From NCBI GenBank assembly GCA_009774535.1, contig VSNY01000098.1, positions 1 to 13,837 on the forward strand: 13,837 nucleotides of DNA. Direction: 5' to 3'. The position numbers and the translations under genes are program-made. A model generated the notes under the pieces. It did no database searches. It was not told the origin of the DNA and was given only the letters and a program-made list of their open reading frames with translations. Shown here piece after piece: positions 1-6,189 of the stretch. Position 1 is the first letter of the stretch, and every line of letters begins with the position of its first letter. The stretch is from Lachnospiraceae bacterium. Its GTDB lineage: Bacteria; Bacillota; Clostridia; Lachnospirales; Lachnospiraceae.

Positions 1-124
1 ACTGTTGTTCAGAAATTTTACTCAAATTCTTTTTGAATCTTTCAAGGTTATTTCACTGTTCAGTTATCAATGTTCTTGCTGTGACTTCTTATTTAGAAGA
101 GCTTTACTTTACTGCCTCAACAGC
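1..124 (-). other. Putative rRNA operon leader (gene-free)
   Basis: This AT-rich stretch lies downstream of two consensus minus-strand promoters. No ORF with a ribosome-binding site is visible. On the minus strand an element reading GCTCTTCTAAATAA (around 91-104) loosely resembles the boxA antitermination site. The repeated 'TTGATAACTGAACA' and 'CCTTGAAA' phrases resemble leaders seen upstream of 16S genes in clostridia. This assignment is inference, because the first base of a 16S gene is not reached. Confidence 0.45.
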
Positions 125-130
125 TTTTGT

Positions 131-159
131 ATTATATCACTCTTTCATATGCTTGTCAA
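131..159 (-). promoter_or_regulatory. Consensus sigma-A promoter, probable rRNA operon P2
   Basis: On the minus strand a perfect TTGACA (-35, 154-159) and a perfect TATAAT (-10, 131-136) are separated by exactly 17 bp, with an A-rich tract just upstream of the -35 that could serve as an UP element. It points left, off the window. The 124 bases that follow contain no plausible ORF and carry phrases such as CATTGATAACTGAACAGTG and CCTTGAAA, which resemble Gram-positive 16S leader sequences. I infer an rRNA operon promoter. The 16S gene itself is outside the window. Confidence 0.8.
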
Positions 160-240
160 GAACTTTTTTTATTTTTTTCAACTCTTGATTTGCTCTTGTC
201 ACTTTTTATTATTTTATGTCGTTTCCGCGACAGCTAGATT

Positions 241-269
241 ATATTATCATACTCAGTATTGTTTGTCAA
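241..269 (-). promoter_or_regulatory. Upstream tandem promoter, probable rRNA operon P1
   Basis: The minus strand carries TTGACA at 264-269 and TAATAT at 241-246 with a 17-bp spacer, again preceded by an A-rich stretch. It lies just downstream of the tRNA-Ser(GGA) gene and about 110 bp upstream of the second promoter at 131-159, facing the same way. Tandem strong promoters in front of a gene-free leader are typical of rRNA operons. An overlapping TATAAT at 238-243 exists, but its 20-bp spacing is poor. Confidence 0.7.
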
Positions 270-297
270 CAACTTTTTTGAATTATTTTCCAGCGAA

Positions 298-387
298 CGG
301 AGAAGGAGGGATTTGAACCCTCGCGCCGCTATTAACGACCTGCACCCTTTCCAGGGGTGTCCCTTCGGCCAGCTTGGGTACTTCTCC
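298..387 (-). tRNA. tRNA-Ser (anticodon GGA)
   Basis: A 90-nt class II tRNA read on the minus strand. The acceptor GGAGAAG at 381-387 pairs with CTTCTCC at 299-305, and the discriminator is G at 298. The anticodon loop is CTGGAAA, giving anticodon GGA, and there is a long variable arm as expected for serine. The T-loop GTTCAAATC is intact. No CCA is encoded after the discriminator. It is the second of two tRNA-Ser genes in the same transcript and is followed by the rRNA-type promoters. Confidence 0.97.
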
Positions 388-393
388 ATAGCT

Positions 394-407
394 GCTCGAA
401 CACGAGC
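394..407 (-). other. Small hairpin just 5' of tRNA-Ser(GGA)
   Basis: A 5-bp perfect stem (GCTCG / CGAGC, loop TGTT on the minus strand) ends 6 nt before the mature 5' end of tRNA-Ser(GGA). It could stabilise the precursor leader cut by RNase P, but this is inference from a short stem. Confidence 0.35.
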
Positions 408-436
408 AATATTTACAATATCTCTATACATTAGAA

Positions 437-458
437 AAAGAATTCTTCCGAATTCTTT
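437..458 (-). other. GNRA-capped AT-rich hairpin with a T run, between the tRNA-Ser genes
   Basis: The minus strand forms a 9-bp perfect stem (AAAGAATTC / GAATTCTTT) around a GGAA tetraloop, followed by TTC so that the run reads CTTTTTC. It looks like a weak rho-independent terminator or a processing hairpin between the two tRNA genes. The AT-rich stem and the lack of a promoter for the downstream tRNA suggest that readthrough occurs. Confidence 0.45.
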
Positions 459-463
459 CCCAC

Positions 464-477
464 TGGCGTTCCCGCCA
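464..477 (-). other. GNRA-capped GC hairpin immediately 3' of tRNA-Ser(UGA)
   Basis: A TGGCG / CGCCA stem with a GGAA tetraloop lies 3 nt after the discriminator base of tRNA-Ser(UGA) on the minus strand. It sits in the 3' trailer that RNase Z would remove. The next hairpin (437-458) carries the same loop. Confidence 0.4.
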
Positions 478-479
478 AG

Positions 480-565
480 CGGAGAGGATGGGATTCGAAC
501 CCATGTGCCCTTGCGGACAAACGGTTTTCAAGACCGCCTCGTTATGACCACTTCGATACCTCTCC
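480..565 (-). tRNA. tRNA-Ser (anticodon UGA)
   Basis: An 86-nt class II tRNA on the minus strand. The acceptor GGAGAGG at 559-565 pairs with CCTCTCC at 481-487, and the discriminator is G at 480. The anticodon loop CTTGAAA gives anticodon TGA. The T-loop reads GTTCGAATC, and a long variable arm is present. No CCA is encoded, so the mature 3' end needs RNase Z trimming followed by CCA addition. It is the first gene behind the promoter at 625-653. Confidence 0.97.
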
Positions 566-624
566 ATGTATTCTGTTTGCCAATGCTACATGCCATGTAC
601 TTTGGCTGACTCAGAACATAACAG

Positions 625-653
625 ATGATACCATCATTTCGGGGTTCTGTCAA
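625..653 (-). promoter_or_regulatory. Promoter of the tRNA-Ser pair
   Basis: The minus strand shows a perfect TTGACA at 648-653 and TATCAT at 625-630 with a 17-bp spacer, and an A/T tract immediately upstream (654-686). The predicted start is about 50 bp upstream of tRNA-Ser(UGA). The rest of 566-782 holds no gene and no clear terminator for ispD. Confidence 0.75.
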
Positions 654-782
654 TACTTGATTTAAAATTTTTTCAAATTATTTTTTGCCGATGGTTTTAG
701 TTCCGATCGGGTGTCACATTTTAGACTTTGGGGTGGGTGGGAGATACTTTTTTGGCTATGCAGACGCCGGAAAAGCAGGCTG

Positions 783-1475
783 TCAGTTTTCCAGCTGCTT
801 TACAAAAACTTCCGCAACCTCTAAATCCTCCGGCGTCGTCACCTTCATATTGCGGTAGCTTCCCTCCACAATCTTCACTTTCTCATGCAGCGCCGTCTCC
901 AGCACCATCGCGTCGTCTGTCACATTTTTGATCTTCTGCGAAATAACTATTTCATAAGCCTTGCGTATCTTCTCATATGCAAACACTTGCGGCGTCTGCA
1001 TCATCCATACCTGATCGCGTGGAGGCGTGTCTGCTGAAAACTGCTGCTCATCTACCAGCTTCACGGTATCTTTGGCCGGTACAGCCGCGATTCCGGAGCC
1101 GTAAGCGATCGCCGCCTGTATCGTCCGTTCAATGATCTGCTCCGTAACAAACGGCCTGGCGCCATCGTGGATCAGCACAAAATCTGTATCCTTGACGGCG
1201 CACAGGCCCTGATAGACGGAAAGGTACCGCTCACTGCCGCCAGGTACGATTCTGCTTACTTTTTGAAATTGATATTTTTCCACGATCTGCGTGCGGCAGT
1301 AATCCAGTTCATTTTCCCCGGTTACCAGGATAATTTCATCCACCCGGCTTCGTTCAAATGTCCGTAAGGCATAGTAGACAAGCGGAAAGCCTTCCAGCTC
1401 CAGAAACTGCTTGTGGATCTTGCTGTTCATCCGGCTGCCTTTTCCCGCCGCAAGCACAATTGCTGTATATTTCAT
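783..1475 (-). CDS. ispD: 2-C-methyl-D-erythritol 4-phosphate cytidylyltransferase
   Basis: IspD transfers CMP from CTP to 2-C-methyl-D-erythritol 4-phosphate in the cytosolic MEP pathway of isoprenoid synthesis. The 230-aa product is the usual family length. Family landmarks are in order: the nucleotide-binding AAGKGSRM near residues 9-16, HDGARPFV at 103-110, PAKDTVK at 133-139, VTDDA at 185-189 and KVTTPEDL at 211-218. The start ATG overlaps the TGA of tsaD in an ATGA junction, which fixes the start and implies translational coupling. It is the last gene of the operon. IspD is not functionally linked to t6A synthesis, so its place here looks like operon packing. Confidence 0.95.
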   Translation of the reverse strand: MKYTAIVLAAGKGSRMNSKIHKQFLELEGFPLVYYALRTFERSRVDEIILVTGENELDYCRTQIVEKYQFQKVSRIVPGGSERYLSVYQGLCAVKDTDFVLIHDGARPFVTEQIIERTIQAAIAYGSGIAAVPAKDTVKLVDEQQFSADTPPRDQVWMMQTPQVFAYEKIRKAYEIVISQKIKNVTDDAMVLETALHEKVKIVEGSYRNMKVTTPEDLEVAEVFVKQLEN

Positions 1476-2527
1476 ACTCTTTCACCCAGTTTTAGATTTG
1501 GTACGGCATTGAGCCGCCAGTTGTCGCGCCTGCCTGCCAGATAGTCGTAATAGGCCGCTACGCCGATCATTGCCGCGTTATCTGTACAGAATACAGGGGA
1601 AGGATAATAGAACGCAATGCCCCGTTCTTCACAAGCAGCCTGCATGCCCGCGCGCAGTGTGGCATTGGATGCTACGCCGCCTGCAATGGCAAATTTCCGG
1701 ATCTGGTAGTGCTGTGCGGCGCGCATCGCGTTATCGATCAGTACGTCAATTACGGCTTTTTGGAAAGACGCCGCTACGTCCTGCTGTACGATCGGAATGT
1801 TTTTCATTTTGCAGCCGTTCAGATAATTTAGGACGGACGATTTTAGGCCGCTGAAAGAAAAATCGTATTCGCTTCCGCTGACTTTTGCGCGCGGAAATGG
1901 AATGGCATCCGGATTGCCGGTGCGGGACGCTTTTTCGATTTTCGGACCGCCCGGATACCCTAGGCCGATGGCTCTTGCCGCTTTGTCAAAGGCTTCGCCT
2001 GCCGCATCGTCTCTTGTCCTGCCGATCACTTCATAGGCGCCGTAATCAGCGACTTTTACCAGATGGGTATGGCCGCCGGAAACGACCAGGCAGAAAAATG
2101 GTGGTTTCAGATCTTTGTTTTCGATATAATTCGCGCTGATATGGCCCTCAATATGATGGACGCCGATCAGGGGCTTTTGTTTTGCATAGGCAATTGCTTT
2201 GGCCTGCGCCACTCCTACGAGCAGCGCGCCGACCAGTCCCGGGCCGTAAGTAACGGCTATGGCGTCCATGTCGTCGAGTGTCATACCTGCCGTATCCAGC
2301 GCCTTTGTAATAACCTGGTTGATCCTTTCGATATGCTTGCGGGATGCAATTTCCGGCACTACACCTCCGTATAATGTATGAATATCAATCTGTGAAGAAA
2401 TAATATTGGATCTGACATCCCTTCCGTTTACCACGACGGCTGCTGCCGTTTCGTCGCAGGAGCTTTCGATGGCAAGTATTTTAATTTCCCGGCTGCTGTC
2501 CGGCTGTGCGGTTATTTGCTCTGTCAT
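1472..2527 (-). CDS. tsaD: tRNA N6-adenosine threonylcarbamoyltransferase TsaD
   Basis: TsaD, acting with TsaB and TsaE, transfers the threonylcarbamoyl group onto A37 of ANN-decoding tRNAs (t6A). The 351-aa ASKHA-fold protein begins ILAIESSCDETAAAVV at residues 18-33. It carries the metal-binding HHIEGH (H125 and H129), the SGGHT phosphate motif near 150-154, and FCTDNAAMIG with metal ligand D316 near the C-terminus. The frame is open a further 16 codons upstream. I chose ATG at 2527 because GGAGGA precedes it at good spacing, and because it overlaps the stop of the upstream gene as ATGA. Its own TGA overlaps the ispD start in the same way. tsaB and tsaE lie upstream in the same operon. Confidence 0.96.
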   Translation of the reverse strand: MTEQITAQPDSSREIKILAIESSCDETAAAVVVNGRDVRSNIISSQIDIHTLYGGVVPEIASRKHIERINQVITKALDTAGMTLDDMDAIAVTYGPGLVGALLVGVAQAKAIAYAKQKPLIGVHHIEGHISANYIENKDLKPPFFCLVVSGGHTHLVKVADYGAYEVIGRTRDDAAGEAFDKAARAIGLGYPGGPKIEKASRTGNPDAIPFPRAKVSGSEYDFSFSGLKSSVLNYLNGCKMKNIPIVQQDVAASFQKAVIDVLIDNAMRAAQHYQIRKFAIAGGVASNATLRAGMQAACEERGIAFYYPSPVFCTDNAAMIGVAAYYDYLAGRRDNWRLNAVPNLKLGERV

Positions 2528-3105
2528 TCTTCCTCCTCCGGTGCGTCTGTCAGATGATAGGCCAGGATTTTCCAATGTTTGTCTTTGTCCTGGCGCAGCA
2601 GATAGCTTTGATAGGTATTGGAAAAATCACTTTTGCCTGTTTTCATAAAATAAGTCGCTTGTACATAGGCGCACTTTTTGCCTCCAATCTCGCGGAAGCG
2701 AACGTCATCTGTATCGCATACTTTCGTCTGTAAGATGATTTTGGAGTCTTCCCTATAAGAAGAGATTTCTTTTTGCCATTCGCTTTTGTATGTATCCTGC
2801 GGATTGTGGTCTAGCAGTTCCTGGTCCATCAGCTTCCTCGCCTGCGACGCAAGCTGGTCAAACTGCTCTGTTGTATATTCATCGCCGTAGGCACATTCAA
2901 TAATGCGGTTAAAGAACTTAATCACTTCCCGCGGAGTCGGTGGATAAGCGCTGTCCAGTCTTTTGGTCAATACCTGTTGCAGCTGTGTAATTTCCACATC
3001 ATCTTCAGCGGCTCTTTCCGGCCGGTGCGTCATGTAATAGTAGAATCCGACAATCAGCGCAATCGACAAAACTGCCGTAATTCCCATCCTTACATATTTC
3101 TTCAT
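2524..3105 (-). CDS. Membrane-anchored protein of unknown function (possibly DUF6715-like)
   Basis: I do not recognise a function for this 193-aa protein. A positively charged start (MKKYVRMG) is followed by one hydrophobic segment at about residues 8-26, with no lipobox cysteine and no obvious signal-peptidase site. It is therefore probably anchored with its C-terminal domain outside. Residues 35-185 are soluble and charged, with an acidic tail ending in four glutamates. The fold pattern (helical first half, then strand-like YVQATYFMKTG and SYLLRQDKDKHWKILAY) recalls small NTF2-like or DUF domains of clostridial exported proteins. The DUF6715 label is from memory and uncertain. It lies 41 bp after rnz and overlaps tsaD by 4 bp, so it is made together with the t6A enzymes. 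Confidence 0.8.
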   Translation of the reverse strand: MKKYVRMGITAVLSIALIVGFYYYMTHRPERAAEDDVEITQLQQVLTKRLDSAYPPTPREVIKFFNRIIECAYGDEYTTEQFDQLASQARKLMDQELLDHNPQDTYKSEWQKEISSYREDSKIILQTKVCDTDDVRFREIGGKKCAYVQATYFMKTGKSDFSNTYQSYLLRQDKDKHWKILAYHLTDAPEEEE

Positions 3106-3146
3106 AAAAATCCCTCCTTCCGCCTTTGGATACCTCTGCAGTTATT

Positions 3147-4058
3147 CTATTCTTCTGTAAAATTCATTTCGACCATCTTACCGTCTTTTCCCAGATGCGC
3201 ATTCGGAAAAATCTCTCGTACTTTCGGCATATATTGTTCCGCGTGGATCAGGGAAGGTGAAAAATGTGTCAGCCACAATTCTTGTACCTGTGCTTCCTTC
3301 GCCACTTGTGCCGCTTCGTAAAATGTCATATGTTTGTACTGCTTTGCCTTCACCAGCTTTTCCGGCTCGGCGTACATGCCTTCACAGATCAGCAGATCGG
3401 AATCAGCGGCATTTTTTACCAGCGACGGGGCAGGACGGGTGTCTGTGCAGTAAGTTAACTTAATGCCTTTGCGCGGCGGCCCCATCACCAGATCAGGCGT
3501 AAGGACGCGTCCTTCGTATGTTACATTTTCTCCTTTTTGCAGGACACCCCAGTAATTTTTCGGGATATGCAGCTGCAGCGCCTGCTCTACGCAGAAGCGG
3601 CCCTGCCGCTGAATCTCAATCGTATAACCATAACACAGAACATTATGTCTGACCATAAATGCCCGGATGTGATAGCCGTGCAGGCAAAATTCCTGCTCCG
3701 GCCCCGTAATCTCCACACACTGCACCTCAAACGGCAGTTCCGGAGCAATTACCCGCAGCGCCGTCACCACACGCTGCAGCCCCTTTGGGCCGATCAGCGT
3801 CAGCGGCTCTTTGCGCTCTGCATTCCCCATCGTTAACAGCAGCCCCGGCAGGCCGCTGATATGGTCTGCATGATAATGGGTAAAACAAATTATATCAATC
3901 GGATGAAAGCTCCAGCCAGCTTTTTTTATTGCAACCTGCGTGCCTTCCCCACAGTCTGTCAGCAGGCTGCTCCCATTATACCTGGTCATTAACGAGGTCA
4001 GGTAACGGTAGGGCAGCGGCATCATACCTGCGGTTCCGAGCAAACATACATCTAACAT
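3147..4058 (-). CDS. rnz: Ribonuclease Z (tRNA 3' endonuclease)
   Basis: RNase Z cuts the 3' trailer of tRNA precursors after the discriminator base so that CCA can be added. The 303-aa metallo-beta-lactamase-fold protein has the motif FTHYHADHISGLPGL, with metal ligands H61, H63, D65 and H66. H138 (VRHNV), D206 (CTDTRP) and H265 (LTHFS) complete the seven family ligands. The usual HST motif before the last strand reads KHMTFYEAA here. A GTG two codons earlier is possible, but AAGGTG sits 7 nt before the ATG at 4058 and is too close to the GTG, so I chose the ATG. All three tRNAs in this window lack CCA and would need this activity. The gene sits 44 bp after the zinc-ribbon gene. Confidence 0.92.
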   Translation of the reverse strand: MLDVCLLGTAGMMPLPYRYLTSLMTRYNGSSLLTDCGEGTQVAIKKAGWSFHPIDIICFTHYHADHISGLPGLLLTMGNAERKEPLTLIGPKGLQRVVTALRVIAPELPFEVQCVEITGPEQEFCLHGYHIRAFMVRHNVLCYGYTIEIQRQGRFCVEQALQLHIPKNYWGVLQKGENVTYEGRVLTPDLVMGPPRKGIKLTYCTDTRPAPSLVKNAADSDLLICEGMYAEPEKLVKAKQYKHMTFYEAAQVAKEAQVQELWLTHFSPSLIHAEQYMPKVREIFPNAHLGKDGKMVEMNFTEE

Positions 4059-4102
4059 TTTCACACCTTCATTTCTAATTCTGCTTTCATTTTTATTTCA
4101 TT

Positions 4103-4321
4103 TTATACCAGCTCCCGCTCCTCCATTTCCTGCACTGGCCGCGCAAACGTATTCGTCCATGCATCGAAACAGGTTTCACAAATATTCATTTTCTGGCGGA
4201 TGCCGTCTTTTTCGGAAAAATACCCCCAGCTTTTTTCAATTACCGCATAATCTTCCAGCGCGATCTGCGTATCTTCCTTCATCCGGATTTCTTTTCCACA
4301 GCAATTACAATATACTTTCAT
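4103..4321 (-). CDS. Small zinc-ribbon-like protein, function unknown
   Basis: A 72-aa protein with two CxxC knuckles: C5-N-C7-C8 near the start (CNCCGKEI) and CETC at about residues 49-52. They are separated by about 40 residues, including KSWGYFSEKDG. This spacing is typical of a four-cysteine zinc ribbon. The start ATG follows GGGAGGT at ideal spacing. Short length, strong RBS and position between rimI and rnz in the same direction argue for a genuine gene. The 107-bp gap to rimI is the longest in the operon and contains only a weak TATACT-like element. I cannot name a family. A nucleic-acid-binding or metal-binding adaptor role would be speculation. Confidence 0.8.
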   Translation of the reverse strand: MKVYCNCCGKEIRMKEDTQIALEDYAVIEKSWGYFSEKDGIRQKMNICETCFDAWTNTFARPVQEMEERELV

Positions 4322-4428
4322 CTTCTACCTCCCGGCTGTCTTTGGCATTTGCCTGATTCCAACTGCACTGATACAGTCTGCTTACAGTATATACGAACCA
4401 GCCGGAAGAATATAGCGGAAATCACTGG

Positions 4429-4953
4429 CTATTTATCTATATATTTGATGGCTGGGGGCTCCGCTTCGTGTTGCTGCTTTATATATATATCGGCATATTC
4501 ATACATCATCACCAGTGCATCGTCCTGTGGATACTGATAATAATTTTTCCGGGTGCCGATCGTTCTGAATCCCTGCTTCTGATATAAGCCGATCGCCGGA
4601 TCATTCCTGCTTCTGACTTCTAAAAAAATACGCTGTGCCCCTTTTTGATGCGCTCTTGCCATTACGGTCTGCAGCAGGATTTGCGCAATTTTTCGCCCGC
4701 GGTACTCCGGCGCTACTGCTACGTTTGTAATTTCTCCTTCGTCAGCCGCCAGATAAATACCGCAGTAGCCCGCAACCCGGCCATCGACAGACACCGTATA
4801 AAATAATACATGTTCCATGCCAAGCGTATCCGCAAAAGCTTTTTCAGACCATGGCGCGGAAAACAATTCCGCTTCGATTCTGGCGACTGCAGGCACCTGC
4901 TCTTTGGTTAGTTTTAAAATTGCAAAATCTGTCTGCTGTAACTGCGGCTCCAT
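4429..4953 (-). CDS. rimI: RimI-type N-alpha-acetyltransferase (GNAT)
   Basis: A GNAT enzyme expected to acetylate a protein N-terminus, classically Ala1 of ribosomal protein S18, using acetyl-CoA. The acetyl-CoA loop VAPEYRGRKIA lies at about residues 80-90 after ITNVAV. The catalytic region LEVRSRNDPAIGLYQKQGF matches RimI, with E112 as the likely base and Y124 as the likely acid. A C-terminal tail of about 20 residues (IYIKQQHEAEPPAIKYIDK) goes beyond the usual RimI end, giving 174 aa. It starts 15 bp after tsaB with GGAGGA directly after the tsaB stop. tsaB-rimI adjacency is common in bacteria, which supports the name over a generic GNAT. Confidence 0.92.
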   Translation of the reverse strand: MEPQLQQTDFAILKLTKEQVPAVARIEAELFSAPWSEKAFADTLGMEHVLFYTVSVDGRVAGYCGIYLAADEGEITNVAVAPEYRGRKIAQILLQTVMARAHQKGAQRIFLEVRSRNDPAIGLYQKQGFRTIGTRKNYYQYPQDDALVMMYEYADIYIKQQHEAEPPAIKYIDK

Positions 4954-4968
4954 TTTCCAAATTCCTCC

Positions 4969-5673
4969 TCAGCCAAGCTTTCCTTCCATCCGCTCACGTT
5001 CCGCCTGGGACATCCGCAGATATTCGGGCCGGTGTTCCGCTGCGGTCTGCACGATGCCATTGCCGTAATACTCCATCGCCAGCACGGCAACCGCGGACGC
5101 ACGCTGCTTATTTAAATGCGCAGGTGCAAATGTATACGGCACGCTGCAATGTTCCCGAATATAAGGCGCTGATACACGCACGCCGTCACCCAAAAAGGCA
5201 ACCGCCTGCCCATAGTCATTGATCCGCGCTACAATCTCGTCAATGCCCACCGCACACTGATCCAGCACCGCATGCATCTGATACCCTTCAAACCGGTACA
5301 GCCCGGTATACACCTGATTCCTTCTGGCATCCATCAGCGGGCAGACGAGAACGCCGCTGCCTGCCAGATTATACGCAAGCCCGTCCACCGTCGGCACGGC
5401 GACAAGCGGTTTATCCAGCGCCATACCCAGACCTTTTGCCGTCGCAGACCCGATGCGCAGCCCGGTAAAAGACCCCGGCCCCGCAGCAACCGCAATAGCA
5501 TCCACCGTCGAAAGATCCAGTTCCAGCATCCTTACAACTTCATCAATCATCGGAAGCAGCGTCTGCGAATGTGTTTTTTTATGGTGAATGGTATACTCTC
5601 CAAGGAGTGTGTCATCTTCTGCAACAGCCACACTGGCTACCATGCCGGAGCTGTCTATCGCAAGTATTTTCAT
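4969..5673 (-). CDS. tsaB: t6A biosynthesis scaffold protein TsaB
   Basis: TsaB is the inactive TsaD paralogue that forms the TsaB-TsaD heterodimer needed for t6A37 formation on tRNA. The 234-aa sequence begins MKILAIDSSG, the ASKHA strand. It carries the diagnostic AAGPGSFTGLRIG at about residues 63-75, followed by PTVDGLAYN. It lacks the HxEGH metal site of TsaD, as expected. Its ATG overlaps the tsaE stop as ATGA, implying coupling, and rimI follows after 15 bp. Confidence 0.95.
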   Translation of the reverse strand: MKILAIDSSGMVASVAVAEDDTLLGEYTIHHKKTHSQTLLPMIDEVVRMLELDLSTVDAIAVAAGPGSFTGLRIGSATAKGLGMALDKPLVAVPTVDGLAYNLAGSGVLVCPLMDARRNQVYTGLYRFEGYQMHAVLDQCAVGIDEIVARINDYGQAVAFLGDGVRVSAPYIREHCSVPYTFAPAHLNKQRASAVAVLAMEYYGNGIVQTAAEHRPEYLRMSQAERERMEGKLG

Positions 5674-6125
5674 AAAACCCCTCCTGGTTCCCGCCGCACC
5701 TGTTCCACCAAAATGCGGCGGTAATCAAATCCTTTTTCCAGATCCTTTTCGATCGTAATCTTCTGATAGGACAAAGGCATCAGCTCTGTAATCAGATCCG
5801 CCCATTCCACAAGCGCGACGCCACTGCCGTAAAAATATTCTTCATAACCGATCTCTTCCATCTCCTGCAAGTCTGCAATCCGGTATACATCAAAATGATA
5901 AAACGGCATCCGGCCTTCTTCATATACCTGCACAATGGTAAATGTCGGACTGCAGACCGGCTCCGTAATTCCAAGCCCCTGCGCAAGCCCCTGTGTAAAT
6001 ACCGTCTTGCCAACGCCAAGCTCTCCGACCAACGCGCAGACGCTTCCTGGCTGCAGCTGCTGCGCAATTCTTTTTCCAAGCTCCGCAGTCTCTTCGGCGG
6101 AATACGTTTCATAAATCACAGGCAT
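5670..6125 (-). CDS. tsaE: t6A biosynthesis ATPase TsaE
   Basis: TsaE is the ATPase that recycles the TsaB-TsaD complex during t6A synthesis. The 151-aa protein has Walker A GELGVGKT at residues 34-41, the family motif SPTFTIVQVYE, the Walker B-like FYHFDVYRI and VEWAD. The start is slightly ambiguous. AAGGAGG is only 3 nt before the ATG at 6125 but 9 nt before an in-frame GTG at 6119 (codon 3), so the GTG may be the true start. A 24-bp tandem repeat lies directly upstream. The stop overlaps the tsaB start by 4 bp. Confidence 0.94.
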   Translation of the reverse strand: MPVIYETYSAEETAELGKRIAQQLQPGSVCALVGELGVGKTVFTQGLAQGLGITEPVCSPTFTIVQVYEEGRMPFYHFDVYRIADLQEMEEIGYEEYFYGSGVALVEWADLITELMPLSYQKITIEKDLEKGFDYRRILVEQVRREPGGVL

Positions 6126-6133
6126 GCACCTCC

Positions 6134-6189
6134 TTCATTTCCTGCAACATCAACTACTTCATTTCCTGCAACATCAACTACTTCATTTT
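6134..6189 (-). repeat. 24-bp tandem repeat, two full copies plus a partial third
   Basis: Two identical 24-bp units (6134-6157 and 6158-6181) and the first 7 bases of a third (6182-6188) fill the gap between the YcxB-like gene and tsaE. On the minus strand each unit contains GGAAATGAA and TTGATGTTGCA. The TAG stop of the upstream gene falls in the repeat array. The last unit leads straight into the AAGGAGG ribosome-binding site of tsaE. Confidence 0.9.

Noticed and set aside
259..609. Plus-strand ORF of 116 aa across both tRNA-Ser genes, and a minus-strand ORF over one of them
   Set aside because: These are translations through or opposite tRNA genes (the familiar 'RRDLNPRAA' and 'GEDGIRTHVP' phrases) and recur as false proteins in many genomes.
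728..931. Plus-strand 67-aa Pro/Ser-rich ORF at the end of ispD
   Set aside because: It mostly lies antisense to the ispD 3' end and has no RBS or domain.
4322..4428. TATACT element as a promoter for the 72-aa gene and rnz
   Set aside because: No acceptable -35 lies 16-18 bp upstream, so it is too weak to report as a promoter.
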